From positions 429,609 through 493,608 of the forward strand of contig CAUJNA010001458.1 of assembly GCA_963377175.1 (NCBI GenBank): DNA of 64,000 nt, in the 5' to 3' direction. The DNA is from Effrenium voratum (taxonomy: Eukaryota; Sar; Dinophyceae; Suessiales; Symbiodiniaceae). The notes under the pieces are model-generated. The model made no database searches. It had not been told where the DNA came from and saw only the letters and a program-made list of their open reading frames with translations. Shown piece by piece: positions 23,053 to 34,140 of the stretch. The position numbers and the translations under genes are program-made. Within the stretch, counting starts at the first letter, position 1. Each line of letters opens with the position of its first letter.

Positions 23053-23115
23053 TCGAGATGGACGCAGGACACAAGCAATTCGCATCCTGATCTACAAATT
23101 CTACAATCCCAAAAC
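23053..23115 (-). CDS. possible short exon, unknown protein
   Basis: Acceptor CTTATGTCAG| and donor TCTCGA|GTGAGG enclose 63 bp reading FGIVEFVDQDANCLCPASIS. The borders are good, but the phase does not join directly to the upstream exon at 23534-23635, so another exon would have to lie between. Confidence 0.4.
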
Positions 23116-23533
23116 CTGACATAAGACATGCATTCGCAAAAGGACCTCGCCATATATATATATATATATATAAACATATTTTGATAGTTTGGTGAACTTG
23201 ACGCGCAAGAAGATGCTCCATTGCTTCAAAAACAGGGGGGCGTAGGAACATTCAAGCTTCCTTTTTGGTCTCCCAGTGCGATCGAAGCAAATCATTACAA
23301 AGAGTCTGTTTGGAGTTAGGCCCTATTGCAAGACACTCCATACATGGATGTATCTAGTCTTGCTTTTAAAAAGCCACCCCTAAATTCAACAACGCCTACC
23401 CCAGCTTTACCGCAACATTTATCTGCAGTTCACAAGCTCTTCTCCAAACTCCCACACCCGAAATCGCCACCAGCGCCGATGCACACAGACTACAACCTGT
23501 AAAAGCCTGGACACATTCAGCTGTTCCCCTCAC

Positions 23534-23635
23534 CGCCATGTGCCAGCGACGGTCTCTCGCGCGGCTGGGGCGCTCTGCGATGGAGGTCACAGTGGCATTG
23601 AACTGCTTGTAGACAAAGGCTGGCGGCTGCCTGGC
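23534..23635 (-). CDS. candidate internal exon, 34 codons
   Basis: Strong borders: acceptor TTTGTTTTCCAG| at 23636 and donor CACATGGCG|GTGAGG at 23533. The 102-bp exon is symmetrical (phase 0 at both ends) and reads ARQPPAFVYKQFNATVTSIA followed by ERPSRARDRRWHMA. I do not recognise the family. A poly-G/C run of 15 lies just upstream in the intron. Confidence 0.6.
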
Positions 23636-23639
23636 CTGG

Positions 23640-25450
23640 AAAACAAAGCGAACCGGCGCCACGGGGGGGGGGGGGGGAACACCTTCTTCGTTTGCGCCGA
23701 AAAAAGGCCAAAGGCTGCGGAGGTGTTCCCGTGAATCGCGGAATCTCTGGTTGGACTAGCTTGATCTGGACTTCTGCATGAAGGATTTGGACTTTGAGCC
23801 TTTGGAATCCACCCTGCCAAGGGGTTGGACTTTTAAGCCTTGAGATGCAAGTCGTTCAAAACCCATGGCTGGATATGACGGTTTGTACGCACCATCACTG
23901 CAACCCGAAAGAAGCAAAGACTACAAGCCCTGGCTGGAACGGCAAACCACCAGGATGCGCTGCCAAAAAGGGAGCATCGGCCACCTGAGGGCGGATCTCC
24001 GTGACCATCAAACGGTCCAATATAATTTCATGTCAGTCGGGAACCTAGTCAAGTCAGCAATTCGACACCCGTCATCATGTCATTGTCCCCGCATAGCTGA
24101 GCAGTCTGATAAAGCGCGGCGATGCAGGGTCATGGTGGTACTTGCACCCAAAAAGAAAGGTCTGCGCTTCCAAAAGCAGCTTTGCATGTGCCTGTGGCAT
24201 TTGTCTTCACCCGGAAGCTCTACAGAAAACTCATGTTGGCGAGAGTGGACAACCCCGGAGGAGTCAGAAGTAACGAATCGTTTGTAATATGGGACTCCTA
24301 ACTTGATGTTTAGCAGAAGTCGATTGATCCCGGATTCTCACTCGTATACAAGGGTGTCTAAGGTCAATCCTAACCTCTTCGCACGAAGGACACGGTCATA
24401 AGCAGTCGCCGGTTGATCGCAGAAAGCTTCAGACTGGGCTTGACCCTTGAGACTTCTTTTAGAGGAAGTTGAAGATGGGTTGTTTGGCACCCAGTAAGTC
24501 TGATGGTGAGGGGCCAGCATCAATGGTGGGCTTTGCTTTGGGTGCTCTTCATGCCGGTATGTGCGAATGGGGATTGGGGAGGGGTGACAATGTCAGCAAG
24601 TCATCTAACACTTTGATGCTTGGCAGCTCGAGTTGGTTGCCTGTGCCCGAAAGCCAGCAACTCGCTTCGACCCAAGCCCATGCATCGCACAGTTGGCCGG
24701 AGCTTTGACCATAGCGACCCAAGTCTTTTCGGCCAAACGCGAGTCCCAGGCTTGCGCCGATAGACCCAGACCTTCAGTGGCCATGGGACAAACAAAACAA
24801 CGCATCTTGCTTTGGCAGTTCATAAGGGAAAGCCCTAACCAAAAGGAGAAGACACCCCGGAAGCTGGCAGCCATTGCTCTTCTCAGACCCGACTGCTCCA
24901 ATTGCCTGGTTTTCCTGTGGGACACCCCGCAGTTTCCCAATTCCTGAGTGCCCCGAAGCCATTGAGAATATGTATCAACACTCTCTGTTTTTGTTTTTGT
25001 TTTCTTCTCCGTCAGTCAGTCAGTTAGTCAGTGTGAAGTCGGGAAATGCGACAGCATGTGGACCAGCCAGGTAGAGGCGGTAGGGACCATTTCTCCAACA
25101 AATTCCGAGGGGGTTCCATGTTAAATAATTGGTGAGAGTGTTCCTGCTGTTGGTGGTATCAATAATTACTGATGGTGTTGGTCGTGGTAATACTAACAAA
25201 GAAGGATATTATAATGATAGTAATGTGTGGTTCGTGTTGTTGGTGTTGGCTGTGATAGTGTAACTGGAATGTTACTATATCCCCCCTCTAAACCAGGCTT
25301 CGGAGGCCTGCACGTCCATCACCATGGGCGCCGTGCCGGGGTAAAGCACCGTGGAGCCCCTTGCGGCTTGAGGACTTTCGACCCATCAAGATGCTCATGT
25401 GGCTCCCTCCCCCCCCAAACAAAAAAGGACAAAAGTGAAGGAATGCCTCT
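23640..25450. other. exon-like patches, unresolved
   Basis: A GC-rich patch at 24620-24800 is open in two minus frames (one reading MATEGLGLSAQAWDSRLAEK) and one plus frame (one reading CIAQLAGALTIATQVFSAKR). A short (CAGT)n run lies at 25010-25033. Nothing else is recognisable. Confidence 0.3.
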
Positions 25451-25453
25451 GGC

Positions 25454-25572
25454 ACATAGGTGTCCTTTTGGACAAATAGATATCGTTTCCCTGGTAAATG
25501 AGGCATAAATCCAATTTAAACCAGTGGAACCCATCTAGTTCTAGTCAAACTAACCGATAAAGGACACTAATG
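25454..25572. mobile_element. ATAGGTGTCCTTTT-family TIR element with target duplication
   Basis: Left end ACATAGGTGTCCTTTTGGAC and right end GATAAAGGACACTAATG are imperfect inverted repeats. The element is flanked by a 7-bp direct repeat CTCTGGC (25447 and 25573). Internal GTTTCCCTGGTAAATGAGGC matches the other copies. No coding capacity, so it is a non-autonomous DNA element. Confidence 0.8.
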
Positions 25573-25599
25573 CTCTGGCCTGGGACCCCCCGCAAGAAT

Positions 25600-26430
25600 G
25601 CTCAAATCCAGGTTGAGATATGGGCAAAAACTTGAAAACGGAAGACAATGCAATAGAACTAGGGAAGGTATGCCAGGCAAAGGACAAATCAACCAGGGGT
25701 TGATTGATCCTAATTGGCTCTTCACGAAATGGGTTTCGGTTCCCTCGGTTCCTACCAACCAAAGCTGCGCTGACCCACCCTGCATAAAGAAGTTCTTAAG
25801 GGACCGTTCTGCAGGCCCATTTGCAAGCCTCTTATACTATTTGCAAGCTAAAAACAGCCATCATGTTGTTTATCACGTGGCAGGGCAGGGGATATTGGAG
25901 CTGTATCTAAATACCTGCGTCCTTCCTCTTCGGGTATCAAACTTGCGTTCCAAAACCCGGGGAAATGAGGAATATCAAGAGGCGTACGGTTATTGTCAAG
26001 GTGACTGTGCTGTCGTGCAATAGCTTGCCTTTTTGTGCACAGGCCCACACAGAGTTCCAAGTGTTGCGAACCACTTAATGCGAAGAAGACCCGAGTGTTG
26101 ACCCCGCATTCACAAGCCTGGCGGATTGCACAGGTTCCAGCACAACTCGCCAAGAAATTGATTAACCCTATTTAACCATGGGTTCCAGGGCACCACACCC
26201 TGCGTTGCTTTCGGGGTCAAGAGAACCAGTCCCAAACAGGGCCCAAGGGCTCACCCTCATTGACCCAATTCAGATGAAACTTCTTACTAATGGTAAACAA
26301 GACAACATGTGTTGAATACTTGGAATCCCAAACTCCCCTCTCCCTTTGACTCAGGCCCGGGCTCGTGAGCGCACCAGACCTTGGCTCGTGGAGATCAAGA
26401 GGCAACCAAAAATTAAAGCCAGCTTAATCA
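25600..26430. other. no supported gene
   Basis: A 141-codon plus frame (25598-26023) exists, but its codon pattern is not convincing and there are no good splice borders. Confidence 0.4.
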
Positions 26431-26485
26431 TTGACCACTGAAAGGCGATGTCAAAAGTCAACAAGCATGACATACGCACAATCTC

Positions 26486-26880
26486 ACACACACACAAGCA
26501 CGCAACACACGCACACACACACACACACGAACGGATACACACAAGCACACACTCACACAAACAAACAAACGAAAACACACACACACACACACACAAACAC
26601 ACACAACACACACACACAAACACACAAACAAACAAACAAACAAACAAACAAACAAACAAACAATTAAGCAAATAAGCAAGCAAGCAAGCAAGCAGGCAGG
26701 CAGGCAGGCAGGCAAGCAAGCAAGCAAGCAAGCAAGCGGACAGCGGACGGACGGACGGACGGACGGACGGACGGACAGACAGACCGACAGACAAACACAC
26801 AAACAAAACACATAAACACACACGTGCACACATGGCGAAACACACATGTGCATGTATACATATATATATATATATATGCA
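26486..26880 (+). repeat. compound microsatellite: (CA)n, (AAAC)n, (AAGC)n, (AGGC)n, (GGAC)n, (TA)n
   Basis: Adjacent runs of related di- and tetranucleotides grade into one another, as expected when point changes found new repeat units. Minus-strand open frames of up to 176 codons here are Cys/Val/Leu artefacts of the repeat. Confidence 0.97.
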
Positions 26881-27429
26881 TATGTGTAGTTCATGTATAT
26901 CATAAGTCTAGCCTCTACATACAAATGCATTCAATATAAGGAGCAGAAAAGATTCTATATGCCTGCCGGCTTGGCCCAAGAGTATCAATTGATCGTCTGC
27001 TTTTGTTGGGACCACTGCAGCCTTATGTGGGTCATTGACGGAGTGCTTACTCTTGAAGGCTCTTGTGCATTTGTGTGAAAGCCAACCGCAGTCTATGCGG
27101 CACACATCACTTCTGAATACTTCACTTAGGTCCCAACCCAATGAATTTACTGGCGCCATCCAATGATTGCGCTACAGCAACAATCATCCAGGAAGCATCC
27201 GAGTCCCCCTTCCCCCTCCCCAAAAAGCAATAAAGCAGGAAAGTGGTTTCAACACACCTGAACACACCTGAAAATCAGCCTTTCCTCCCATTGATGCTAT
27301 GGAGCCTGGTTTGGATGCTAGGGCTGGCTTCCCCTCACCTGAAAGCACACTCGCATGCAAAACAAACCAGCGCTCCAACTACCTACCCTCTATCGGTGCA
27401 CATCTCTCTCGAAGCTCCCAAACTCAGAT

Positions 27430-27575
27430 TTCCTGGCCCACGGCTCACCAAGGAACCTGAAGGTCTATGCCCTAAGCTGTGCCCTGAACGGAGACGGGGG
27501 ACATCTTGGTGCTGGGCCTCTTCGGCTCTATCCCCAGTATTTCACCGCACCGGCTGACAAGCTTCGATCTGGATG
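27430..27575 (+). CDS. possible exon, plus strand
   Basis: The plus strand reads GSPRNLKVYALSCALNGDGG and then HLGAGPLRLYPQYFTAPADK, with AG acceptors nearby (AACCTGAAG|G) and a TGGATG|GTGGAC donor. A minus reading (RCGEILGIEPKRPSTKMSPV) is weaker. If correct, this is one of few plus-strand exons in the region. Family unknown. Confidence 0.4.
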
Positions 27576-28116
27576 GTGGACCCCAAATTTGGCCCCAATT
27601 GAGAAACCAGGCACTTGGGCAATGGGGCCCCCATCCAAACACTCCATGGCGAGCCTCTGAGCCACTCAACTACTGAAGCCCAGCGAGGGATTGGCAGAAC
27701 AAACCGGCCAATCTACAGTTCAAATCGTACAAAACTCATTCGAGTTCCCGCTAAGGCGTGGAACCATTTCAGGGAAACCCCACGGCCACGAAGAAGCAAT
27801 GGGCTTTTCTCAGGATCCTGCCTTGCCGGAGTGAAGCCCGTATCAAGCATGTATTGTGCGCTTCCTGCTCCGTACAATGTAAAACGTATTCGAACTCTCT
27901 CCATATGCAACAATGTCCTTGGTGTTGTTTTTTTTGGAAAGTGTCAAGGGCCTAGCTGCTTAAATCCCACATGCTCAGAATCAACGACAACTTTATGTAT
28001 TCCCTTCAAATTAGTTGGTTGTACAAGCCATGTTTTGGTTGTACAAGCTACGTTGGTTGAAGAAACAAGAACGAGAAACTGTTGAACAGTGAATGAGGAT
28101 TGCCACTAGTGTTGAC

Positions 28117-28210
28117 AAACTGGCATCGTCCACTACTACTGCCACCTCTACCACCGGTACTACAACCACCACCACCACCGCTGCCACCACCACCGCTATT
28201 GCCTCCGCCT
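28117..28210 (+). repeat. imperfect (ACC)n trinucleotide repeat
   Basis: Runs of ACC/GCC/ACT triplets. Open frames give poly-Thr or poly-Pro on the plus strand and poly-Val on the minus strand. Not treated as coding. Confidence 0.9.
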
Positions 28211-28360
28211 CCACCCTCACACCGCTTTGCATCCTCCCTAAGACATTTGTGGAGATTGGAGCCCCGCTGTCTTCGTCATGGGGAATGCGAAGAGGGCTGC
28301 ACACTTCATCACCACGCTACCACTTGGCTGCTGTTGCCCCTTCTGCAACAAGTGTTTCAC

Positions 28361-28435
28361 ATTGTGTAGGTCCAGTCCGGAAAATCCACTGCTTCCCAAA
28401 AAGTCAAACTCCAAAACATCCAGCCAAATGGCCAT
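28361..28435 (-). CDS. candidate exon directly after an introner-like element
   Basis: Begins immediately after the element end GGACCTAG| and reads MAIWLDVLEFDFLGSSGFSG then LDLHN, ending at CACAAT|GTGAAA in phase 0. It is exactly 25 codons. The upstream exon at 28551-28702 ends in phase 0 too, so removing the element as a 115-bp intron gives one continuous reading frame. Family unknown. Confidence 0.5.
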
Positions 28436-28554
28436 CTAGGTCCTCCAGTAGAGAGGTTAGAATAAGGGTACCAACTTTTTCTGTCTATTGTAGTAAAAAA
28501 AAACCCTCCCCCCCAAAAGAGACGGTAAAAAGGGCGCCCAGCTGGGTGACCTGG
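28436..28554 (-). mobile_element. CTAGGTCC-family TIR element occupying an intron
   Basis: Plus-strand ends are CTAGGTCCTCCAGTAGAGAGG and CAGCTGGGTGACCTGG; the right CTAG has mutated to CTGG. Read on the minus strand it starts CCAG|GTCACC and ends GGACCTAG|, supplying both splice sites to the neighbouring exons. Confidence 0.85.
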
Positions 28555-28702
28555 CCGGGCGAGGTCGGTTGCTTTCTGGATGGTTTCCTTGGCGCCGGGC
28601 GAAGACGGAGGGCGGCGCCCCCTGGAAGTTGAAGGAGGGCGCGAGGAAGTTCACTCGGCTCTGCAGCAGCCTCGTGGACCGTTGGATCGGGAGCCAAAAC
28701 TC
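28551..28702 (-). CDS. candidate exon upstream of an introner-like element
   Basis: GC-rich island after a CCCCCAG| acceptor. The frame that joins the next exon reads VLAPDPTVHEAAAEPSELPR, ALLQLPGGAALRLRPAPRK and then PTSPGQ at the donor. A competing minus frame (SRVNFLAPSFNFQGAPPSVF) is also attractive but would not join in phase. No domain is recognised. Confidence 0.45.
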
Positions 28703-28899
28703 CTGGGGGCTGGGGGAGGGAGAGGAGGGGAGGGCGCCCAAAGCCTTCGCCTTCACAGGGCTCCCCTCCCTCCCCCACCAGGATATATGGGAACCAAAAG
28801 GGGGGGCATGTTGAGCCCCTCACGCCCTGAGGGCGGGGTGAGCAATGGGCAGTGGCTTCTTTCAAGGCACTCATTGTGCACTAGGGTTCATTGCCAAGA

Positions 28900-30130
28900 C
28901 GACTATGTCTGAACAACTCTTCTGACAGGTTACGAGGTTTCACAAAATTATCAGTCAAGGTTCTAGGTCATAATAAAGGTGTAACAGGTCGTGAAGGTAT
29001 AATAGGTTGCATAGCCAGTGCAGGTGGCAAAGCTTCAGGTGAAGCAACACATGTCTTCCATCTGTTACACAGTTCGAGCTTCTGCCTCACCCCGCCCGCG
29101 GGGTAGGGGGAGAGCCAACTGGCAAATCTACCTGGAAGCTACAAGCCAGGCAGCTGGGAAACAAATGCACCGCCCGGAGAAGGGGGAAACACATCCTCGG
29201 GGAGCAGGGTTGTGGGATCAAGGGATTTTTATATGGGGGGTTGGTCTTTGGGAGGCCCTTTTTGTTGTATCACAGCAGTGGTCATTTCCCACAGCCCTGG
29301 AATGGTTGGCAGTCCTGAGGCAAAGGATTTCCAGATCTCCTGAAAACAAAAGTCAACCAACCAAAAACACAACCATCCACTGGCGGATGGTGCTACTCAG
29401 CGTGCCTCCAATTGGTGGCTCAGGAGGGGTTTCCCATTTACTCTCTACAAGAACCAGATGGTCAAATTGAAATCCAAACAAACCAATCCAAACCACCAAT
29501 GAACGGGGGTACCAGGTGAATCCCAACCGCCTCAGTCTCAGGGTTGTGCCCTGTCCAAGATTTGCCGTCCTTCGAAGCCCAACGTTAGTGACTGAAAAGG
29601 TAGCAGCTACACAACTTCGCAAATCAAACAAAAACACACAAAACAGAAACAGTGTCCGTTCGCAACTGCGAATCTTTCGCTGTGCTTCAAACAACGACGG
29701 TCACCAAACTCCTTATCGGATCCTGCGCGATGAATTCTCACGCTCGCCTCAGCATGATCACCTGGTATGTGCCCGGCACGTCGTACCTGCTTGTGCCGCA
29801 CGCGGAAAGCAAACTGCTTGAGGGTTGAAATTGCCACCCCAAGCGTTTCGTGTTCCTAGGAGCATGGGGTGCTCCCGAAATGCATATTCCGAAATGCCAA
29901 CTCTACAGATGCATTTGCTAGATACAGCAAAGGGAAAAGAAGTTATTGTTACCTGGTTAAACAACCATTCTTTTCAGAACCTTTTCTTGGCTTACATCTA
30001 CAAGTCGCCGAAACGGGTGCGTCCGTATGACCCGAAAAAAAAAATCCCCCCAGCCCTCGCACTGCACCAGGTCTGACTCCCCCAAGAAGCTCTGCGAGTC
30101 CTCGGCTCGAGATTGAGCAAAAATACCCCT
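28900..30130. other. no supported gene
   Basis: No convincing exon. At 29466-29500 the string CCAATCCAAACCACCAA resembles the complement of the satellite core, a possible stray monomer fragment. Confidence 0.4.
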
Positions 30131-30134
30131 GGCT

Positions 30135-30254
30135 GCATAGGTGTCCTTTTAGGTTGGAAATAGATGGGTTTCCCTGGTAGATGATTCAACCACCAGGTAA
30201 ACCAGGAATCGCCATCGATGTTTCTAGCAAAACAACCAAAAAGGACACCTATGC
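30135..30254. mobile_element. GCATAGGTGTCCTTTT-family TIR element, best-preserved copy
   Basis: The 22-bp left end GCATAGGTGTCCTTTTAGGT and the complementary right end (AAAAAGGACACCTATGC) differ at one position. Flanks CTGGCT and CTGGGT may be the remains of a target duplication. About 120 bp and non-coding. Inner sequence GGTTTCCCTGGTAGATG is shared by the family. Confidence 0.9.
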
Positions 30255-30606
30255 CTGGGTGCCCCCAACAGACATTCCTAACCGAAATTCTTGGAACCGA
30301 GTCACCGTATATAACCAAGCTGCCCCAAGCTGGGGAATAACCACCATGCACTCGCTTGGGTCCTTAATTTTCATGTGCGGGAGAACAATGTATTCCAATT
30401 ATGGATGCCGAACCATTGTCCTTGGTGGGGGGTGAAATAAAAACCCGGGGATTTTCGCTTGGTAGTACTAAAACCCCGGGTTGAAACAAGATAAGCAAAA
30501 AGCAGGCCTTGCAAAGTGTACTTTGTATTTAAGCTGTACAAACCCCATAACATGTACCATGTGATGTTCACCAGCTCTCGTAATTAGCATCCCTTCATGC
30601 ATCCAC

Positions 30607-30736
30607 TCAGTAATCCACTCTAAACCAATCCTGGATATCATGCACTGGCTTCCTTTTAGGAGCCATCTGCTCGATGGGCTCCCTCATGTTGGTCGGAACG
30701 GTCTCCGCTTCAGCAATCCGTTTGAAAAAGCGAAAC
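30607..30736 (-). CDS. terminal exon, unknown protein
   Basis: Acceptor CACACCCAAG| then FRFFKRIAEAETVPTNMREP, IEQMAPKRKPVHDIQDWFRV and DY before a TGA stop. The other frames close quickly and the reading is strongly protein-like, with alternating charged and aromatic residues. It starts one base into a codon, so an upstream exon must end with two bases. I do not recognise the family. Confidence 0.65.
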
Positions 30737-30867
30737 CTTGGGTGTGGCCAACCAAAAAAAAGGAAACGTGATTGAAACGTGGGGAATCCCGCACAACGGC
30801 TGCTGCTGAACTGGGAATCAGGCACTCCTACTGTAGGCCTGACGCCCAGAGAACATGGAATACTTTG

Positions 30868-30935
30868 CCCCCAGTGAACATCCCAATCCCAACTAAAATA
30901 GACTAAAATGGAGTGGTGCACCTACCCCAAAATGG
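30868..30935 (+). repeat. CCCCAGTGAACATCCC dispersed repeat, copy 2
   Basis: Same ordered blocks as at 3351: CCCAGTGAACATCCCAATCC, ACTAAAATAGACTAAAATGG, GTGCACCTACCCCAAAATGG. It lies in the intron upstream of the terminal exon at 30607-30736. A TTTTGACCCACC motif follows at 30952. Confidence 0.75.
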
Positions 30936-31313
30936 TACCATTGGTTTTGACCCACCACCTGTTTCCAGGTCCCAACACGCGAATGGCAGTTGAGAGCTTG
31001 GTCATCTGAAATAATGTGACAAAGCCGTTGTACCTATGGTTGGCTTCACCGGTTGCCTCCAACAAGCAAAGGGACCAAGAAAAGGTACTCAGATACTCAC
31101 CTGGCCCAAATGTTTCGAATCATTTCGCTTCATTGCCCTGAAATCGCAAGGCATCCTTCGAGGTTGCTTGCAGCACCTAACCGTACCTAACCTTCCAAAA
31201 ACGATAACCTCAAGAAGCATTGACCACCAAGCACTCTGTCAAAGTGGTTGCAAATCAACCCTCCAACTTCGCCATCGACCGCATCTCGCCTGCGGCTTTT
31301 CAGGGTGAGCATC

Positions 31314-31398
31314 TCAGGTCCAAGCCACAGGTAGGAAGATGTCCTTGGGCTCCTGGGCGTGTTGAAAGAAGAAACGACCAAACTCCTCGCTTCCCCAA
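31314..31398 (-). CDS. terminal exon directly after an introner-like element
   Basis: Starts at the element acceptor GGACCTAG| and reads WGSEEFGRFFFQHAQEPKDI then FLPVAWT before a TGA stop. Joined to 31492-31546 the split codon AG+T restores the frame (serine). A second, longer downstream frame (GEARSLVVSSFNTPRSPRTS) is also open in another phase, so the frame choice is not final. Confidence 0.5.
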
Positions 31399-31495
31399 CT
31401 AGGTCCTCCAGAGAGGTTAGAATCAGGAAACCAACTTTTTTTCTGTAAGAACCCTCCCCCAAAAAAGGGTGAAAGGGCACTACTGGGGGACCTAG
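31399..31495 (-). mobile_element. CTAGGTCC-family TIR element with CCAA target duplication
   Basis: Ends CTAGGTCCTCCAGAGAGG and TACTGGGGGACCTAG; flanked on both sides by CCAA outside the CTAG. This copy is 97 bp and lacks part of the middle. On the minus strand it forms a 93-bp GT...AG intron between the exons at 31492-31546 and 31314-31398. Confidence 0.9.
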
Positions 31496-31546
31496 CCAAA
31501 GGACTTGGTAGGAATCGGCCCGCGCCACTTGCTGCAACTTTTACTC
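31492..31546 (-). CDS. candidate exon upstream of an introner-like element
   Basis: After the acceptor CTCACGCCAG| it reads VKVAASGAGRFLPSPLA and ends with AG of a split codon at GGCTAG|GTCCCC. The phase-1 alternative reads LQQVARADSYQVLWL. Both are open across the junction; the phase-0 reading would hit TAG at the element end. Confidence 0.4.
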
Positions 31547-31549
31547 CTG

Positions 31550-33120
31550 GCGTGAGCTAAACGGATCGAGTTGGAGGGTGGGATTTGTGAGGGATTGGGG
31601 TTGACACCCGTGCCCTATCGTCAGTGCTCCCTCAAGACACTCGGTAGCTAGGGACATAAAATGCCAAGGTCGAAAGTCAAAGGGTCCCTCCCAAATACCG
31701 AGAACATTGCAGAGATGAATTTCGAACTTCCCTTGGCTCAGTGGACCGACATTCTTCTTTGACCAACCACCTCCAACACACATCGATTCCTTAGGAGTAT
31801 CTGTCAGTCGGGGGGACAAGTCACAACCAAAAAGCCGATCCTGAGAGGTTGGGGCCCCTTCAAATGGTTGATTTCAAAATGTGTCTTCCCCATTTTAGGA
31901 CATGCTCTTTTGCACCTGACTCAACACTTGAAGGCATCCCTATATACTCCTTGCCTGAAACCTGCAAACAAAACCGCCGTGCTCATACTTCCCTGGCGCG
32001 TGGCACCCCTCATGACGGATAAGCAGCCATGGCAAAAGCGGTTACCCTTCCTCCCACGAACCGAAGGCATTTGCGGGAGGATACCTGAAAAACAATTTCC
32101 TCTTGGCACCCGTCAGCTGTGATGGCAACGGAGGGTAGATCTGTGATCGGGCCACTTGAGCAAGAGAAGCGCTAGGGCGAAACCGAGCAGAAGCGAGGGC
32201 GAGGCGGAATTCTTCTCTGGGCCGTTTGGGCCCGAAGCGAGCTTAGAACATGAAGGCTCATATTTGATTATATTGATTCTACCCGACTCTACCCCAACAT
32301 GTGGATTGAATCAACCAGTCAAGAAAGCACCCCCCCCCCCGCACCCCCCCCGCAAATTCTTGATGAGTCCAAAAGAAGGCAGGCAGAAGGCTATATCCAC
32401 TTGCCGAGGCTGAGGAGACAGAAGGATCCATACTCCGTGGACCCTAAGACCTGGAGGGGCTTTGTTTCGATCACTTCTGTCTGTCGGCCTGACTGGTCAG
32501 AATCAAGTGTGGATTTTATCACTCGTGCACTTGCTGCAAGCAGAAACTCCAGCGAAGCGAAGTTTAATTACTGGGAACACCACAGGCGCACAGCACAAAA
32601 CAACATGGAGTGTGCTCAAATCGGGGACGGCCCTTGAAGTTAAACCTCCCCGGCCTGTGGCGGGCTCAGCGTGTCCAGAAACCTCAGGGAGTGCTGGCAA
32701 TGCTCACCCTCCATGCTGGCATGGGAGCTTCTCAAAATGCTTGCCCCTATAAAAAGGCAACCAGCCATTTAACATAAATGGAAAACCAACCTTCAGCAGG
32801 GCTCATTGAATTCCCGTGGCAAGGACATACAAATCGACCATGGCTGAGTGCTGGCGAAGGGTTGTCTTAGGTTGCTCCCACCTTGACTTACCCCTTAAAA
32901 CTCCAAGCCCTGGGGAAGTTAGTCTTTTACAGACATATAGCCCATGTTACCCAAAAAGTTGAAAAAGTTGTGTTTTTAAGAGGTAAGTTGAAGTTGCCAA
33001 GCACCAAACCAACTTTCTGGCTCAATTTCCGTAACAGCCTCAAAGAAACCCGAGCCACATGGTACAGGGAAAGGCAAAGCCGCCGGCCAGGCCCATGTTG
33101 GCTATGAGACATGCTCGCTT
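31550..33120. other. no supported gene
   Basis: Contains short C runs (32327-32350) and no exon that I can support. A glutamate/arginine-rich plus patch at 32160-32240 is open but short. Confidence 0.4.
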
Positions 33121-33129
33121 GGGACTCAG

Positions 33130-33238
33130 TTCTGAACGAACCGTTTCGGGCTGGGAAACCTCGACTTCCACGGCTCGAGACGATCGGCGATGTCGGATGC
33201 GCCACCTTGAAAACCTGGACGGATTCTTTCTGGATCAT
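33130..33238. other. exon-like island, strand uncertain
   Basis: The plus strand between CTCAG| and ATCAT|GTAAGG reads LNEPFRAGKPRLPRLETIGD and then VGCATLKTWTDSFWI. The minus strand after GTCCAG| reads FQGGASDIADRLEPWKSRFP. The plus borders are somewhat better, but surrounding exons are on the minus strand. Confidence 0.35.
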
Positions 33239-33899
33239 GTAAGGCAACCTTCTACATAGCTTGTTGAGAGTGTTCAGGATAGAGCCAACCCACTCTTGCC
33301 TCTTTGGCAGAACCCCCTTGACTGACCGGGTGGACACATCTAAACAGTTCTCAGAAGTTCTAAAACCAACAACAGGCAAGTTGGTCGCAGAAACCGGCTA
33401 CTTGAACTCGCATGTTGGACTATCCAGCTTGACATTACACCCTCCCCAAATAGCGGAGTGTCAACCGATCTCAATGAATAAGAAACTCCTACAGCAAACA
33501 TCAGTAAACTGTTCTCGGAGTGACACATTTTGCAAGTGAAGCTGAACTGGGAAGCAGAGCAGGGTACTGCATCTAGGTCTGAAATATGGAGGTTCAAATT
33601 GCGCTGACCCATCTGCGTTTGCATGAAACCGGCCTTTTGGGCCCCCTGGAAACCCATCATTCTCAAGCAAAACAAATCCCCAAGTCAGCAAGTACCAATG
33701 GCTTCTCTCAGCAGGAAAATCGATCATGGTCCAAATCACCTTAGGAATGGGCCACCCTGCCAGGAAACAGGGCTGTTGACCTCTTGTCGGGGGCCCTCGG
33801 CTTCCCTATCCCAAACAAGAATCCTATCATTCCCCCAAGAGCGATGCCCAAATCGCTGAGGCGCGCGCCCCAGGCATCGTGCAACCCCTGGTAGCTGGG

Positions 33900-34140
33900 A
33901 AGTGACGTTGAGGTGCCCTGCTAGCGTCGTGGACCTCGCGATTCGCGCCATGCGACGAGTCCCGATGAAGGACTTGGATTGGATCCGTTGGACTGTTGGA
34001 TCGGGGGAAGAAACAAAAACACACTTTGGGGTTGCAAGAACACAGGGCCTTCTATTTTTTGGACTGTTGGCAAAAACACTGGTGACCTTTCAGGTGGCAA
34101 TAACACAAATATGGGCCCTCCTTTTTTTGGACTGCATTTC
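33900..34140. other. exon-like patch followed by a 60-bp duplication
   Basis: At 33931-34005 the plus strand reads VVDLAIRAMRRVPMKDLDWI after a CTGCTAG| acceptor; minus frames are also open. From 34015 to 34135 two ~60-bp units share GGTTGCAAGAACACAGGGCC / GGTGGCAATAACACAAATATG and TTTTTTGGACTG. A (CA)n run lies at 34458-34480. Confidence 0.35.

Noticed and set aside
26351..26930. Cys/Val-rich 131-176 codon frames
   Set aside because: They are translations of (CA)n, (AAAC)n and (GGAC)n microsatellites.
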